In this document: piece by piece, positions 11,756-22,826 of the stretch
Layout of the letters: each line of letters opens with the position of its first letter
How positions within the stretch are numbered: the first letter of the stretch is position 1
Source of the DNA: Jaltomata sinuosa
Lineage: Eukaryota > Streptophyta > Magnoliopsida > Solanales > Solanaceae
Assembly (NCBI GenBank): GCA_003996215.1
Contig: QJPP01002936.1
Location: forward strand, 62,001-126,000
DNA length: 64,000 bases
Reading direction: 5' to 3'
Translations under genes and position numbers: made by a program
The notes under the pieces: generated by a model
Seen by the model: only the letters and a program-made list of their open reading frames with translations
What the model was told of the DNA's origin: nothing
Database searches by the model: none

Positions 11756-11757
11756 CA

Positions 11758-11819
11758 TGGATATCTAACAGAGTACTTATGTAGTTAACCACACTATAAC
11801 GACTAGGAGGGTTATTATA
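11758..11819 (-). repeat. Start of A's 3' LTR, cut by element M
   Basis: The - strand reads CCTCCTAGTCGTTATAG then GTGGTTA, matching the start of the other A LTR at 40123-40080. The terminal TGTTACGACCC is decayed to TATAATAACCC here. M's LTR begins immediately to the left. Confidence 0.6.
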
Positions 11820-12529
11820 TCATATACCAATTAATCTAGCATTTGTCCCCAAATGGACAAGAACAAACAAGAATGGAGGAATGAGTTGACTTAATGAAGA
11901 GTTCGGGAAACTTTCTACCTATGTCTTATTTGATCTCCAAGTGTCTTTTTCAACGGGATAGTTCTTCCTGGACCTTCAAAGAAGCAATCTCCTTTGATCT
12001 TAACTTGTGGACCATTGTATCTTAACCACAAGTTCTTCTTCATACGACAAATTCTCATCAAACAAGACAAAATCCCAGTGGATAATATAATTCCAATTGC
12101 CATGATATTTCTTTAACATGGACACGTGAAAAACTGAGTGAACCCCTAAAAATCCTAGAGGCAAATCCAATTCATAGGCTACCTCCTCCGCATGCTTAAG
12201 AATTTTAAATGGCCCAATAACCTCAGACTAAACTTAACTCAGTTAAAAAACCTCATCACACCCTTTAAGGGTGAAATTTTGAGCCACACATGCTCTTCTA
12301 CCATAAATTCTATATCCCTAACTTTTTAATTTGCATACTCTTTCTTCCTACTCTAGTTTGCTAGGAGCTTCGCTCGAATGACTTTCACCTTCTCTAACAA
12401 TTCCCTCAAAATATCATGACCCCAAGGTCTCACCTCAAAAGCATCAAACCGACAAATGGGGGATCTATATCTCCTCCCATACAATGTCTTAAATTGATCC
12501 ATATCAATACTTGAGTGATAACTATTACT
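11820..12529 (-). pseudogene. Integrase C-terminal part and polyprotein end of element A
   Basis: Fragments on the - strand: SYHSSIDMDQFKTLYGRRYR followed by SPICRFDAFEV (the conserved post-catalytic block of gypsy integrases), KKEYAN, VRDIEFMVEEHVWLKISPLK, and near the end a decayed NYPVEKDTW corresponding to the usual NHPVEEATW. Frameshifts and stops separate the blocks. The upstream part continues at 32534-32913, beyond S1. Confidence 0.65.
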
Positions 12530-15500
12530 TATCATGAACCAATTTCTTGGTCATGATGAAACCTACACCCCTTCAGTAGGCAAACCAATCCTTGTAGCCC
12601 ATAACGATTAGTAAAATGGGCTACTGTCTAACAAGCAAGCAGAAGAAAATATAATATAAGTAGAAGAAAGGGATATATGACAAAGAAAAGGGACAACAAG
12701 AATAAATATAGAGGTTAAAATCATCCCAAAACCTGGTATCATAGTATAAGAGTTGAAACTACATCAACAGAGTTCAAAAGATACAGAATAATATATACAA
12801 ATGTCTCCGAGTAGTAAAAGAGTACATAATACAAAAGATAAACTAAAAGCTAAGCTCCGGCTACCAAGAGCTCACCCTCAGTCTGGGACGGTCCAAAATC
12901 TCCTCGCATGAGTCTCCATGAGCTAACGGCGATGACCCAGACTAGGATCTGTACCATAAGATGCAGAGTGTAATATGAGCACTAATTGATAAGCAACAGG
13001 TACCCAGTAGGTATCATAGGCCGACTGGGCACATATAGGATAAAAGAGCAGTAATAAGCAAAGTAGGAGCAAGTAGTCACAGAAAACAAATATTAAGTAC
13101 ACAAAAGCTAGCACAGAAGGATACAAGCAGAAACTAACACATTCCACTAGCTACTAGAATATATATCACAGGCACAGGTGAAAGAAAGAAGTGACACACT
13201 TGGGATCCTTGTAGTAACAATATATATAGAAGTTTTTAGAAAATAAGCGGTATACTGGTAACCTCAAGTAAAAAGGGAAGGAGGAAAACAGAATAATGAT
13301 AGCATGCTCAAACATGAGAATAATAACCAAGTCAAGCTACATAATACTACTCTTAATATCCAATTATAATAAGAAATCAACATAAGGACCCATATCTCGA
13401 TAAAATAATAATAAGTCTACCTACAGTTCCATCGGGTGCCCATACACCCGAGTAACACAAACAAGTGAACACAAACCCTCTGGCATCCTATACTACCATA
13501 GCGTACACTCAAAAAATAGCAAACAAGGGTGGAATCTCACACAGATGAATGGTATGATGCATAATAAAACTCGGGTGCAATAGTAACCCTGTATATACCT
13601 CCTCCGGTGCCTAAAGGCCCAGTAGGTAGGATCCATGGAAGGACACTGCACGTATGCCTCATCTCCACCATATACCCCTCCTCCAACACACGTAGCCCGA
13701 AGCCCCTGGTCTGGATCGGCAAGGTCCAGTAGGTCCTTGACCACATACTAAATCTCAATCTCAATATCATCATTCGCAGTGGGTCCAAATCCAAGCTAGT
13801 AGCCCAGAATCTCGAATATGCATGCCCAGACTCTATCCAGGTCTAAAATAATGAAATAATCCCCAAAACCCCCATCAACGGTGATCGGAAATAACCGGGT
13901 CTAAATCATTAGTAAAACAAATCTGATGCTCGGTCTAATCGAGTCTAGTATCATCTCAAATCATTAGAAAATCACCTTTAGCACCACGGCCCTAACTGAG
14001 ACTAGTATATGTATGAAAATAGTGGTAAAATCATCCTTTTTAATTTTCTTACCCCAAGAAGATCCACGTAAGTCAGTTTCAAACCATTTTAAAGTCATTT
14101 CAGCCGAAAACGAGCCCCCGAGGCCATGCAAAATTTAGAAAACCAATAATAGTATGCCTGAAGCCAAAACCATAGTAAAATATGAGAAAATACCTTTATA
14201 TGCATAAAATGACATGCACAAACACAAACAATAGCCCAATGGCTCATAATCAACCTATCAGCCCTTCAGAGGCTCCCATCGCTCTACAACATAGATAACC
14301 AACCTAAAATCATGATATCAATGTATGAGACTCACGGATATTCCCATATAACCAACCATCTATTATCCAGAGTCAATATAAGGTCACACAGGACCACAAG
14401 GGTAATAATATCATCTACAAACATATACGACAAATATCGAAAGAAGAAAATGAGCCAGACATGAAGAAGCGGTCAAGGTCAGTGGTATCACGCTAATAAA
14501 CCCAACCCAAGGATGCCAATTAGTACAATTTTATCCTATATATGTGAAGTCTAAAGAGCTAAACCATAACCTACCTATCTTCCGATGACAAGCCGCTGGA
14601 ACGATGATGTCCAAGCCTGAACTACTTAGAGAAGCTCAGAATAGAAGTCAAACTATCAAGAACATAAACTACATGTTAAAACAAGACTAACGATACCCAT
14701 ATTTCTATAACTATAGATGGGTCAAAATTTGGGTCACCAGTGGGCCCCGTAACCCAAAGCCGAAAAAAAAACACGATGATGTTCCCATGTCCCCGGGAGT
14801 TCATACCCCAAAATTCAGCAGAAATATACTAAGAATGATGCTATAAACAGTCCACAATCCAAGGGAAATCAAAGAGGGGAATTATGGATTTTTATCGGAA
14901 TTTAAGCAAGAAACTTACCAATTAACGAAGCCTAGAATGCACTCGGATCAGTAGAAAGTAATCCTCTAAATCAAAGTGGGTGAGCAGGTGAAGAACTGGA
15001 GTTATTTGAATCAATAATGGAGAAAATAATAAAGTTGGAAGATGGTGGAGAAGGCTGGAATTTTGAAGTGCAAAGAGTACATAAGCTGGCCTACACAGGC
15101 GCCAAGGTGGCCATGCACGCGCAGGCGCGGTGAGGCATAGGGGCACTGGAGGCCAAGGCCTGGCCTGATATGCAGGCGCGGAGCTGAGGCACAGGCGCAG
15201 CCCAGGCGATGCCCTGGCACCTATGACAACAACAACAATATGCCATGCCAACCTTTGGCAGATTTTGATCGAACGAACCTCCAAAAATGAGTCTAGGGTC
15301 CCGTAGATGCAAAAGATCTAATCTATTTGAGTAAAAATGGAATTTTGAACTCAATGAAATTGACAAAAATCCCAACGGAGGTCGACTTAATGAAAATTAG
15401 GCCCTACGCCCAAAAATAAACTTTAGGCCAACTTTTCCAAAATGGAACCCCATGGCCTAAAATGAGTCTGGAAGCCTTGGGACCCAAATCAAAGGTCCCC
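12530..15500 (-). repeat. S1 LTR, left part
   Basis: Homologous to 61048-63070: shared blocks include GGCCCAGTAGG, CATGGAAGGACAC, TATACCCCTCCT, CTGGTCYGGATCGGCA and GACCAAGGATGCCAAT-like runs. A GC-rich cluster of CAGGCGCGG / GGCGCC / CAAGGCCTGG words lies at 15060-15215. Otherwise there is no coding content. Confidence 0.65.
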
Positions 15501-16979
15501 TGATGAGTCGGTAATCTACCGATGCATTTAGCCTTTATTTATGAATTATTGTTATGTTTTGATAAGATGTAGAGGTTCTTATGGACTTTATTGACATGAA
15601 TGCAGGTACTTTTGTCTGAAGATGGAAAACAAGGAAATGGGCCCAAAAGAGCTGAAAAGGAGTTGAAGCGTGAAGGATTTAACAAGATGGAGATTCTTTC
15701 GAGAGATGTGGGCCTCGTGTGACATGCATAACATGAGCTGCAGTCCGTACCTCCCACCATACAAGGCTCATGCATTGGCTGTAAGTGGTGCAGTCTCTAT
15801 GCGACGCGCACACTGCTTGGTGCAAACTGTACCCCACTTTGCATGAAGCTCCCAAGTTGGATCAAGTCACTGTACCTAAAGAGTGTTGTGCAATACGCAC
15901 TTCAAAATATGCAAACTGCACGTCACATCGCACAGCCCCCAAATGGCATTTGTGTAATTTTGTATGACGTTTTGGAAATGTTTCTAAGCCCAATTCAGGC
16001 ACTATTTTAGATAGTTTTGAATAGGTTTTGAATAGTTTTGATCTATTGAAGCAAGTTTCTCTCCCAAGGCAAGAAAGAGAGTTTCAATCCATTCTCTCAA
16101 TCTTTAACTTTGGGCTTGTAAATGTGAGCTTGGATATTAAATTCTTACTACAATTAATAAAAAGGAATTTGAATTTCCCTATGGGTATCCTTTCTTCTTC
16201 CTTTAGCATGAGTGGCTAAGTTTCCTTGTCTAAGGATGTGTAGATGATGGGTACTTGATAAAAGGGTATGGGTCTTGCTTATTTGTGTTTATAATTGCTA
16301 ATATGATATGGGTCAAGTGATCTCACCATGTTTTAACTCTAAAATTGATGGTTGCAAATATTGATTTACCTTACTTGGTTGTATCCTTGCTTGAGAAAGA
16401 AGTTTATAATTTTGGATGTGAAATTTCTAGTGGGTACTTGGGATTCCACCTAGATTGAGGCTAGAAATATCTCAAATTGATGGAAACACCCATTTATGGG
16501 TCTAAACTAGAAATATTGTGACCTCCCCAAGCATATGTTGGTTGGTTATTTGCCTAAACAATGGTGTTTGAATAAAAACCATTGGATATATGTTAGTTTG
16601 ATCGAGAGATTAATAAGCATGCCTAAATCCAATGCTACCTATATCAATTAGTAGGAATTTATGCAATTGAGCAAGTACCTTGACCTGTATTCAAAACCAT
16701 CGGAAGCACATCCCTAGTCATCCTCCCTCTATTGTTTACACCTTGCACTTTTACTTATTGTTTTATTTGGAATTTGAATTGTGACAGATTCCCAATTCCT
16801 CTTTTTTACATTATTGTTGTTGGGCAAGCTACTCTCATGTGAAGTCTATTTACAATCACCTAGGCTAAGCTCTAAATTCCCTGTGGGATGGACTCCGACA
16901 CTTGTCAGGTACTATAAATGTGTTTTGCTTTAATGATCGTCGATACCTCCTTTTAGGAGGGTACATTTGAGTGTTATCA
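15501..16979 (+). repeat. 5' LTR of element P
   Basis: Starts TGATGAGTCGGTAATC and ends GAGTGTTATCA. It aligns end to end with 30612-32100. Its tip hairpin (15503-15527) is damaged relative to the 3' LTR. A word cluster lies at 15705-15950, in which many CG pairs present in the 3' LTR have become TG or CA. Confidence 0.85.
15705..15950. repeat. Word cluster in P 5' LTR: GCGACGCGCAC / GTGCAAACTGCAC
   Basis: Includes GCGACGCGCACACTGC near 15799, and decayed forms TGCAATACGCACTTC and GCAAACTGCACGTC. It is the counterpart of 30815-31070. Confidence 0.55.
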
Positions 16980-16983
16980 AAAA

Positions 16984-17001
16984 TGGCATCATTGCTGGAG
17001 A
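16984..17001 (+). other. Primer binding site of P, decayed tRNA-Asp type
   Basis: TGGCATCATTGCTGGAGA starts 5 bases after the LTR. Against TGGCGCCGTTGCCGGGGA (the plant tRNA-Asp complement, recalled) every difference is C to T or G to A, the signature of methylcytosine deamination. Confidence 0.7.
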
Positions 17002-17101
17002 ATGAAGTTAATTGGCCTTTTTAATTGTGAATTGAAATCACTTTGTAGAGTGTTTGTTCTTTCATTTTGTTTGTTGTTTTTGCTTGTTATGTAGGTGGCC
17101 C

Positions 17102-17925
17102 ATGAGTGAAGTGGGCGATAACAAAAGTGTCAATGGAAGTCTTGACGGGTTCATGACCGAGGACAATGAACTCGTGCCTCAAGTGGGGAGTAGGTGCAAT
17201 CCGCCTACCCCCAATGTTTGGAAAAGAAGTGTTCAATGTGGCTAGCACAATGCTCTATTTGATCCAAATAGAGGGTATATTTGGAGGAGCAGCCCACGAA
17301 GATGGCAACTGGCACATCCGTAATTTTGTTGAGATATGTCAACCATTCATATTCCAAAATATCTCCCAAGAATCCATCCTACTTTTCCTATTCCCCTTCT
17401 CTCTAATGGGGAAGCCACGACTTGGTTGGAGGAATTGCCGGATGGGTCAATCACCTCTTGGGCCGAGTTGGTAAATGCTTTCACTACTAGATTCTTCTCT
17501 CCATCACGGATGATGCAGTTGAGGGATAAAATTACCAACTTCCGCCAACTTCTCGATGAGCCCTTGTATGAGGTATGGGTGAGATTCAAGAAGAAGCTTG
17601 TGTTGTGTCCTAACCATGGATTGTCGGACAATGTATTGCTACAAAACTTCTTTAGATCCTTTAATTTGATGAATAAGTCTGTCGCCAAAAATCTTTGAGG
17701 TGGTACCTTTCATGGATCTACAGTTTCCTCTTGCCTCGGCCTTTCTAGAGAGAATGACCAAGACTAACAAAGCTTGGCATACAAGGGAGGCTGACATTTC
17801 TACATCAGGAGTTACCACATCCATCTTAACAAATAAGATGAGGAGGAAGGATAAAGAAAGGGATGAAACCATAGCAAAAATGATGACACAAATTGACCTT
17901 TTGGCAAAGCATATAATGGGGGTTG
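17102..17925 (+). pseudogene. gag of element P, first part (interrupted by TR)
   Basis: Starts ATGAGTGAAGTGGGCG at 17102. A frameshift near 17230-17330 precedes the clear gag domain TTWLEELPDGSITSWAELV, then FTTRFFSPSRMMQLRDKI and EVWVRFKKKLVLCPNHGL. After a stop at 17697 the frame shifts to ASAFLERMTKTNKAWHTREA and ETIAKMMTQIDLLAKHIMG, where TR is inserted at 17925. The capsid-type domain matches the retrotransposon gag family. The coding region resumes at 23413 after removal of TR and one copy of GGTTG. Confidence 0.7.
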
Positions 17926-18514
17926 TGATAACGAGAATTAAACAAACAAATAAGAAAGAAGAAAAGATATGAGAATTAATAACTAGAAATTGAAATTATG
18001 GGCAACAAGGGGCTAAAACCCTCACCTCCCAATTGATTCCAACAACTAGAAACTAATTCAACTCAACTAATCAAGGAAAACCAAATGAAATCCACAAGTG
18101 GGAGACCTTCGATTAATTTAGCAAAGAAGTTAAACTAACAATCAAGAGAGTCACCCTAATCACTCACTAATTCCTTAAGGGAATTAAACTAATCACTAAG
18201 ATATCAACTACAAATTTAGAGAATCAATATTCAACATCCAAAACTCCCTTCAAAAATGAAGAAAACTACTACTTATACTAAGGAAATAAGAAGACATTGA
18301 CTTTTTACAATATTGCCCTTAATGAGGCAAGGGCCTTGTTTGGGTTGTCTTCTTTGTGGATTCTTGAATTTAAAGCCTAGCCACTTGCACAAATGGCCTC
18401 TTTTCTTCATCCACATCACTCCCACGGACTCATAAGCTTCCCTTTGCATGAACATTGTATGTGTCATCTATATCATCCATGCTCATGTCAACCATGCTAT
18501 CCATGCTAGTATCA
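17926..18514 (-). repeat. 3' LTR of TR
   Basis: 589 bp, with a 9-bp ATCCATGCT-type duplication near 18498-18508 absent from the other LTR. It begins (- strand) TGATACTAGCATGG and ends TTCTCGTTATCA. Confidence 0.85.
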
Positions 18515-19304
18515 TACTCCCCTTCTTGAAAATAATTCGTCCTCGAATCCAAATCTTAAAGACACATGGGAAGGTCAACAACCAAAACATCCTAAAAGCA
18601 TGAGGGTTAGTACAAGGGTTAGCAACAATATCACCATGCCAAGGAGGCACAAATTTGAGATATAAGCAAATATCCTTTTCTTCCAATAAAAGCAACTCAT
18701 CATACAAGGTGCAAAGGTTTTGGTTATGATAAACATCAAGAGGCAAGGCAAACACAAAGGTCTTTATGGCTTCAGGTATCATATCTAACTTTGGAGCCAT
18801 AAGACACAATTGTTTCATTGTCTCACAAGTAGGCCACACCAAAAGTGGTGCAATCACCCATACGGGTTCATTCGGGTCAAAAAAGTAAAAGACCCACATA
18901 TATTTACCTCCATACAAAATAAATCTCACACCACTACGGCTATCATCATAAGCAAAAAGGTAGTAGAGAAAGGTGTTAAGCTCACTATTCTGATCTAGGT
19001 CATGCCAAAAGATAAGGACATCGATAGATAAGAAGATACATTTTAAGCACAAAACAATCCTCTCTATAAGACAACTTTTCAAAGGAAGAAAGTGCACCAA
19101 CAAAGCCATGCTACTAGAATAGTCGAGGGATTTATTAGGAGTCAAATCACTCCATGCCAAATAATACTCCCAAGGAGTTGGGGTCCCTCCTATCATAGAA
19201 CCAAACATGCTTCCAAAAGTTCCATTTGAAACTTCAACTTGTCCAACCCTATGAAGATGACAAGGAGCTTTCAATATCCATGGACTCTCCCAAAAATAAA
19301 TAAG
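18483..19304 (-). pseudogene. TR tail, distal unit of the repeated domain
   Basis: An open frame of about 270 codons following an in-frame TAG. It starts ESPWILKAPCHLHRVGQVEV then GTFGSMFGSMIGG, which aligns with the STSCHPLVDGQ.EVV..TLRSML block at 1500-1565 and, more weakly, with TTCHPQTDGQ..VNRTL of gypsy integrases. It continues WEYYLAWSDLTPNKSLDY, MALLVHFLPLKSCLIER, LNTFLYYLFAYDD and KYMWVFYFFDPNEPV, then a less similar C-terminal part rich in Cys, Leu and Trp. The last bases run into the LTR. No catalytic Asp pair of an integrase is recognisable, so enzymatic activity is not supported. What the domain does is unknown. It is either a decayed pol region or a remodelled one. Confidence 0.55.
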
Positions 19305-20582
19305 CTAAGTAGCATCCACTTGAGGGTTCTCAATTGCAAATACACACTTTAAGAAAAGAATGTTAACAAGATGGCATTCACAATTTGGAACATAAGAGGA
19401 CAAGATTAAGCCATTCAAGTACACTTCATTATTATTCCTCAAACAAACTCGCACAAAGAATGGATAAACTAATGGAGTCATGCTTTTAAGAATCCATCCT
19501 AACACCTCAACTTGTCTAACCACATAAGTGTGACAAGGAGTAGAATACATAAATTGGGCATCACGAATGCACCATGGATTCTTTCTCAAACAATAACTAT
19601 GGTTGGAATTCAAAACATGAAACTCACATAACTTAAGCATATACAAAACCAACCATGAATACATTGGAGCTATATCATCACTCTCATGGTAGGGTATGAG
19701 GTCATACAATTTCCAAAACCTACCTACCATAGGAAAAATGTCATCATGACTCCAAGGATTGCTTGGAATAAGAGGGGAAGGGTACATACCTCCAAGACAG
19801 GCCTTTGAGTGTGCATTCTTCTGCACCACACTTGGTTTCCCAAAGCTTTCCCTCCAATGCATCATTTTGGACCCATAGTGGTCCTTGTGTTTCTTCTTAA
19901 GAGTTGACTTGCTAGGTAGCTCCATTATTAGTCCTTCAACCCTTTGTTCATGAGGGACTTTGTTCGGATCCTCCTTTAGAAATATTTGTCCATTAACCTG
20001 CAAAAGAGAAGGGATGGTACTAGGCAAAATGCTAGTACCATGGTTAATAGGTAACAGGGGATTGGTATTGGCAAGTCCCACAATTAAGTGCTCCTTGTGC
20101 ACCTCTTTTAAGTCACTTCTTGGCTCATCAATCTCATACAACTTTCCTTCTTGAGCCAATTCTTTCTTCTCCTTTTCAAGTTCCTCTCTCTTAAGTACTT
20201 TCTGAAGCTCCCTCATTATCTTGTAGTCCTCACTCACTTGATAGGGTGTTAAAGGTACAAGAATGTGCCTTCGTCCTCCAAATACAAATGAGTATTTGTT
20301 TGACTCCACTTGATATCGAACATCTCTACCGGCTAGCCAAGGTCTACCAAACAACATATGACAAGATTGAATGGGAAAAACATCACATAACACCTCATCT
20401 CGATACTTGCCAATGCTAAAATTCACGACCACTTGCTTGGTTACCTCTACTTCATAATTCTCAATGAGCCATTGAAGTGTGTATGGCTTGGGGTGTCTTT
20501 GTGTAGGAAGCTTCAGTCTATCAACCATAGTGGAACTCACCACATTAGTACTACTCCTAAAATCAATGACCAAGGAACATAC
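19305..20582 (-). pseudogene. TR protease and proximal tail unit
   Basis: Just after the in-frame TGA at 20583 comes VCSLVIDFRSSTNVVSSTMV, where the protease active site normally reads D-G/T-x-S/C. Here D-F-R-S-S suggests a damaged or altered motif. Next are KLPTQRHPKPYTLQWL, CDVFPIQSCHMLFGRPWLAG and NKYSFVFGGRRHILVPLTP, the standard order of plant gypsy protease with its flap and GRPW block. A charged helical linker (REELEKEKKELAQEGK) follows, then a tail unit with NPWCIRDAQFMYSTPCHTYV and VRQVEV, then MTPLVYPFFVRVCL, ending at a TAG (19305). Reverse transcriptase should follow the linker in an autonomous element; it is absent. Confidence 0.65.
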
Positions 20583-21698
20583 TCAATCTATCATCTTGAA
20601 CCTTGCATGAAATAGGTTCACACTTTGATCAAGTTCCTCTTTAGAAAGATCTCCCATGATTCTCTTTAGATCACAAGAAGAGTTCAAATCCTTCTCCAAT
20701 TTCTCACCAACAACATTTGAGGTTGCTTCATCATGCCTAACCTTAGGCTCATCACAACCATTCCCAACCTCATACTCTATCACATTTTTAGCACAAGGTC
20801 CATCACACAAGATAACATTTGACCTCTTTTGTGTACAATTTCTAGAAATATGTCCTTCACCTTGACACTTATAACATCGAATGATAGAAGGAGAAGAAGA
20901 TTGAGGTATATCATGATTACCTCCATAGGATTGGTCTTTCTCTTTTGTGTTGTAGTTAGCTTGAATAGCTTGACTACCATCTTGGAACATTGGAAGACTC
21001 GCCATGTTGTCACCCATCCCATGATTTGGAACACCTTGACCACTATATCGATCACTTCGATCTTCACACCTTCCTCCTTCATTCCTATACCTATCTCCAC
21101 TGTCCCATTTTCCTTGACATCTCATGCCTTTGTTCATACCAAAGCCTTCGGGTCCTTCCCACCATTCATTTGGGCTAACCTCTTCACACATTTCATCATA
21201 AAGAGGGTTTTGATAATAGATATCTTGGTAGGGTACTTGTGGGTAGTGTTGTTGGGTTGGAACATAAGGTACATGCAAGGATGCATGTGATATATTTTGT
21301 GGAGGTGCTTGGCTTCTAGCTTGGTTTTCCACAAAAGGACTCCTTTGTGGTGGATGATATAGTTGTGTATTTGGATATGGGGTGACTTGCCAATCATAGC
21401 TTGGGTTCATTCGGAATGTAGTTTGAAGGTAGGTTTGGTTCCAATTTGGTTGGGGGTGGTATAGGTTGGATTCTTGACTCGAGGTCCTTCTTGTTTCTTC
21501 ACTTTGACTTGTCATAAGGAACCTCCTTTCATTCATACTATCCATCATTTTCACCCTTTCCTTCATACCTCCAAACCTCCCATTTGTTTCAACCAGTCTT
21601 TCATTCATATTGGTCACCCTCCTTGACACATTGAAATTTGTCCCCATGTTGTTCACCAAGCTCCTTCCTCCATGGTTATAAGGAAAATGATTAGACAA
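20583..21698 (-). pseudogene. TR gag-like protein with CCHC zinc knuckle
   Basis: About 370 codons. Low-complexity Asn/Gln/Pro/Tyr-rich N-terminal two thirds with a Met-rich heptad-like stretch (NMNERLVETNGRFGG) and Tyr-Pro repeats (YVPTQQHYPQVPYQD). One zinc knuckle, CYKCQGEGHISRNC (C-x2-C-x4-H-x4-C), lies near 20880-20840. It then continues to KMID and a TGA. The open frame starts at a TTG; I find no ATG in phase at its start, and I see no clear retrotransposon gag (capsid) domain. Either the true start is lost, or the capsid part has been deleted from this family. The protease follows in the same phase after the single stop. Confidence 0.65.
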
Positions 21699-22812
21699 TG
21701 TACCTACAAAAACTCAACAAACAATATTAGTAGAAAAAAGCCTCACATCACTCGTATGTAAACTCTCAACTCATCTTCTATGGTGTCGTCTCAAAATTGG
21801 TAATGAACTAGCTCCACTTAATCAACTCAAGTCACCTATCCTTTGTGGAGGAGTGAATTCTTGTGACTCTTGAAAGAAGGACGACTTGAAAGACTCTAAA
21901 CGGAAATCAAGAAATTAATCAACGAAACAAGACAAGAAAAGAAGGAAGAAGCACGAAAGAATTTGGACTCAAGAATTAAGTAATAAAAAGTAGGAGAAAC
22001 TACTTGTTGTTGCTTAATTTGGAGAATCAAAGAGATGATTTGATGTTTTAAAACTAGTTAACAAGTAATTAAAGATGTTAATTAGGTGTTAAATAGTTGA
22101 GAAATCGAAGAGAAATGAGTGTAGAAGAAGAAGTTTGAAGTTTGGACACTTGGAAAAATTTTGGGGTCTTAAAAGTTTCAACACTTATAAAAATTTTGGG
22201 GTCCCAAAATTTGAAGCATTCTGTCCAAGTTTACAAGTGTGCATTTCAGCCCCCAAAATATTTTTTAAGGGGCAAATTTGATCCTTCAATTTTTATTTTA
22301 TTTTTAAATTCCACTTGTGGACCCAACAAACATATTTGACCACTTTAACTTGGAAAAGTTTGATCAAATGTACCTTTTGGCTTCTTCTTCTTCAAGATAT
22401 TCTTGATGAATATAAAAAACACTTAGAACACCAAGAACACACACTAAACACCAACACCTTTAAATCAACTCGGAATTGGCTCAAACTTTAGGATTAGCTT
22501 CCCCTCGACTTATGGAACAAACCCCAATAGTTTTTAAGCTCCAATTTCTCCCCAATCAAAGGACCCACTTTTCAAGTTTGCAAGTTTTCAGAGCTTCAAA
22601 GTCCTTTAATGGCAACTTCACTTCTACAACTCCAAATTAAATATAATTTGAAATCTAGATTCCAAAAAGACTAGAGAACAAGAATCTAGTGTCAAAAAAC
22701 AAGAAATCAAACAAGAAAAAAATTCGGTTTTTTTTTGGACGATTTTTTTTTTTTGGATTTTGAAGATATCAAATTCCCAAGACTTAGATTTGTAGAAACA
22801 AACCCAAACCAC
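21699..22812 (-). other. 5' leader of TR
   Basis: About 1.1 kb between primer site and gag-like ORF. No conserved coding frame is seen. It includes T-rich runs (a 10-A/T homopolymer near 22731-22755). A normal capsid-coding gag might be expected in part of this interval but is not recognisable. Confidence 0.5.
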
Positions 22813-22824
22813 GCTCTGATACCA
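22813..22824 (-). other. Primer binding site of TR, initiator tRNA-Met
   Basis: The - strand reads TGGTATCAGAGC, the classic plant LTR-element primer site, two bases after the LTR. Confidence 0.9.
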
Positions 22825-22826
22825 AA

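Larger units (their letters stand above)
2099..11757 (-). mobile_element. Athila-like non-autonomous LTR element M, 3' end missing
   Basis: Order on the - strand: 5' LTR (11757-10299), tRNA-Asp primer site (10291-10274), decayed gag (about 10255-8599), protease (6164-5506), spacer (5505-3552) and a plant-transposon domain ORF (3551-2115). No reverse transcriptase, RNase H or integrase is visible. The order and sequence parallel element P at 15501-32100 on the other strand, which shows that lack of pol is a property of the family. A solo LTR (6165-8598) interrupts it. The 3' LTR is absent: the element stops near 2105 against a TR-family fragment. The sequence right of the LTR tip is TGGAT, the presumed target duplication. 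Its partner is not in the window. Confidence 0.75.
10299..11757 (-). repeat. 5' LTR of element M
   Basis: The LTR begins TGATAAGTTGG at 11757 and aligns with P's LTRs through the first 200 bp (GAATTATTATTATG, GTACTCATAGTGAA). The inner end near 10299 (TTGAACGTCA) is decayed relative to P's GAGTGTTATCA, leaving an uncertainty of a few bases. Length is about 1.46 kb. It contains a 25-bp terminal hairpin (11731-11755) and a word cluster (11285-11545). Confidence 0.7.

Noticed and set aside
15060..15215. Possible CpG island / gene promoter
   Set aside because: It is the GC-rich word cluster of the giant LTR S1, and the matching place in the second copy (62640-62860) has the same character.
16911..16919. 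TATAAAT near the end of P's LTR as a promoter
   Set aside because: It sits about 60 bp from the LTR end, too late for a U3 TATA box with a normal R-U5. It is conserved in both LTRs simply because they are LTRs.
22806..22826. A tRNA-like string (GCTCTGATACCA)
   Set aside because: It is the primer binding site of TR on the - strand next to its LTR; there is no cloverleaf around it.
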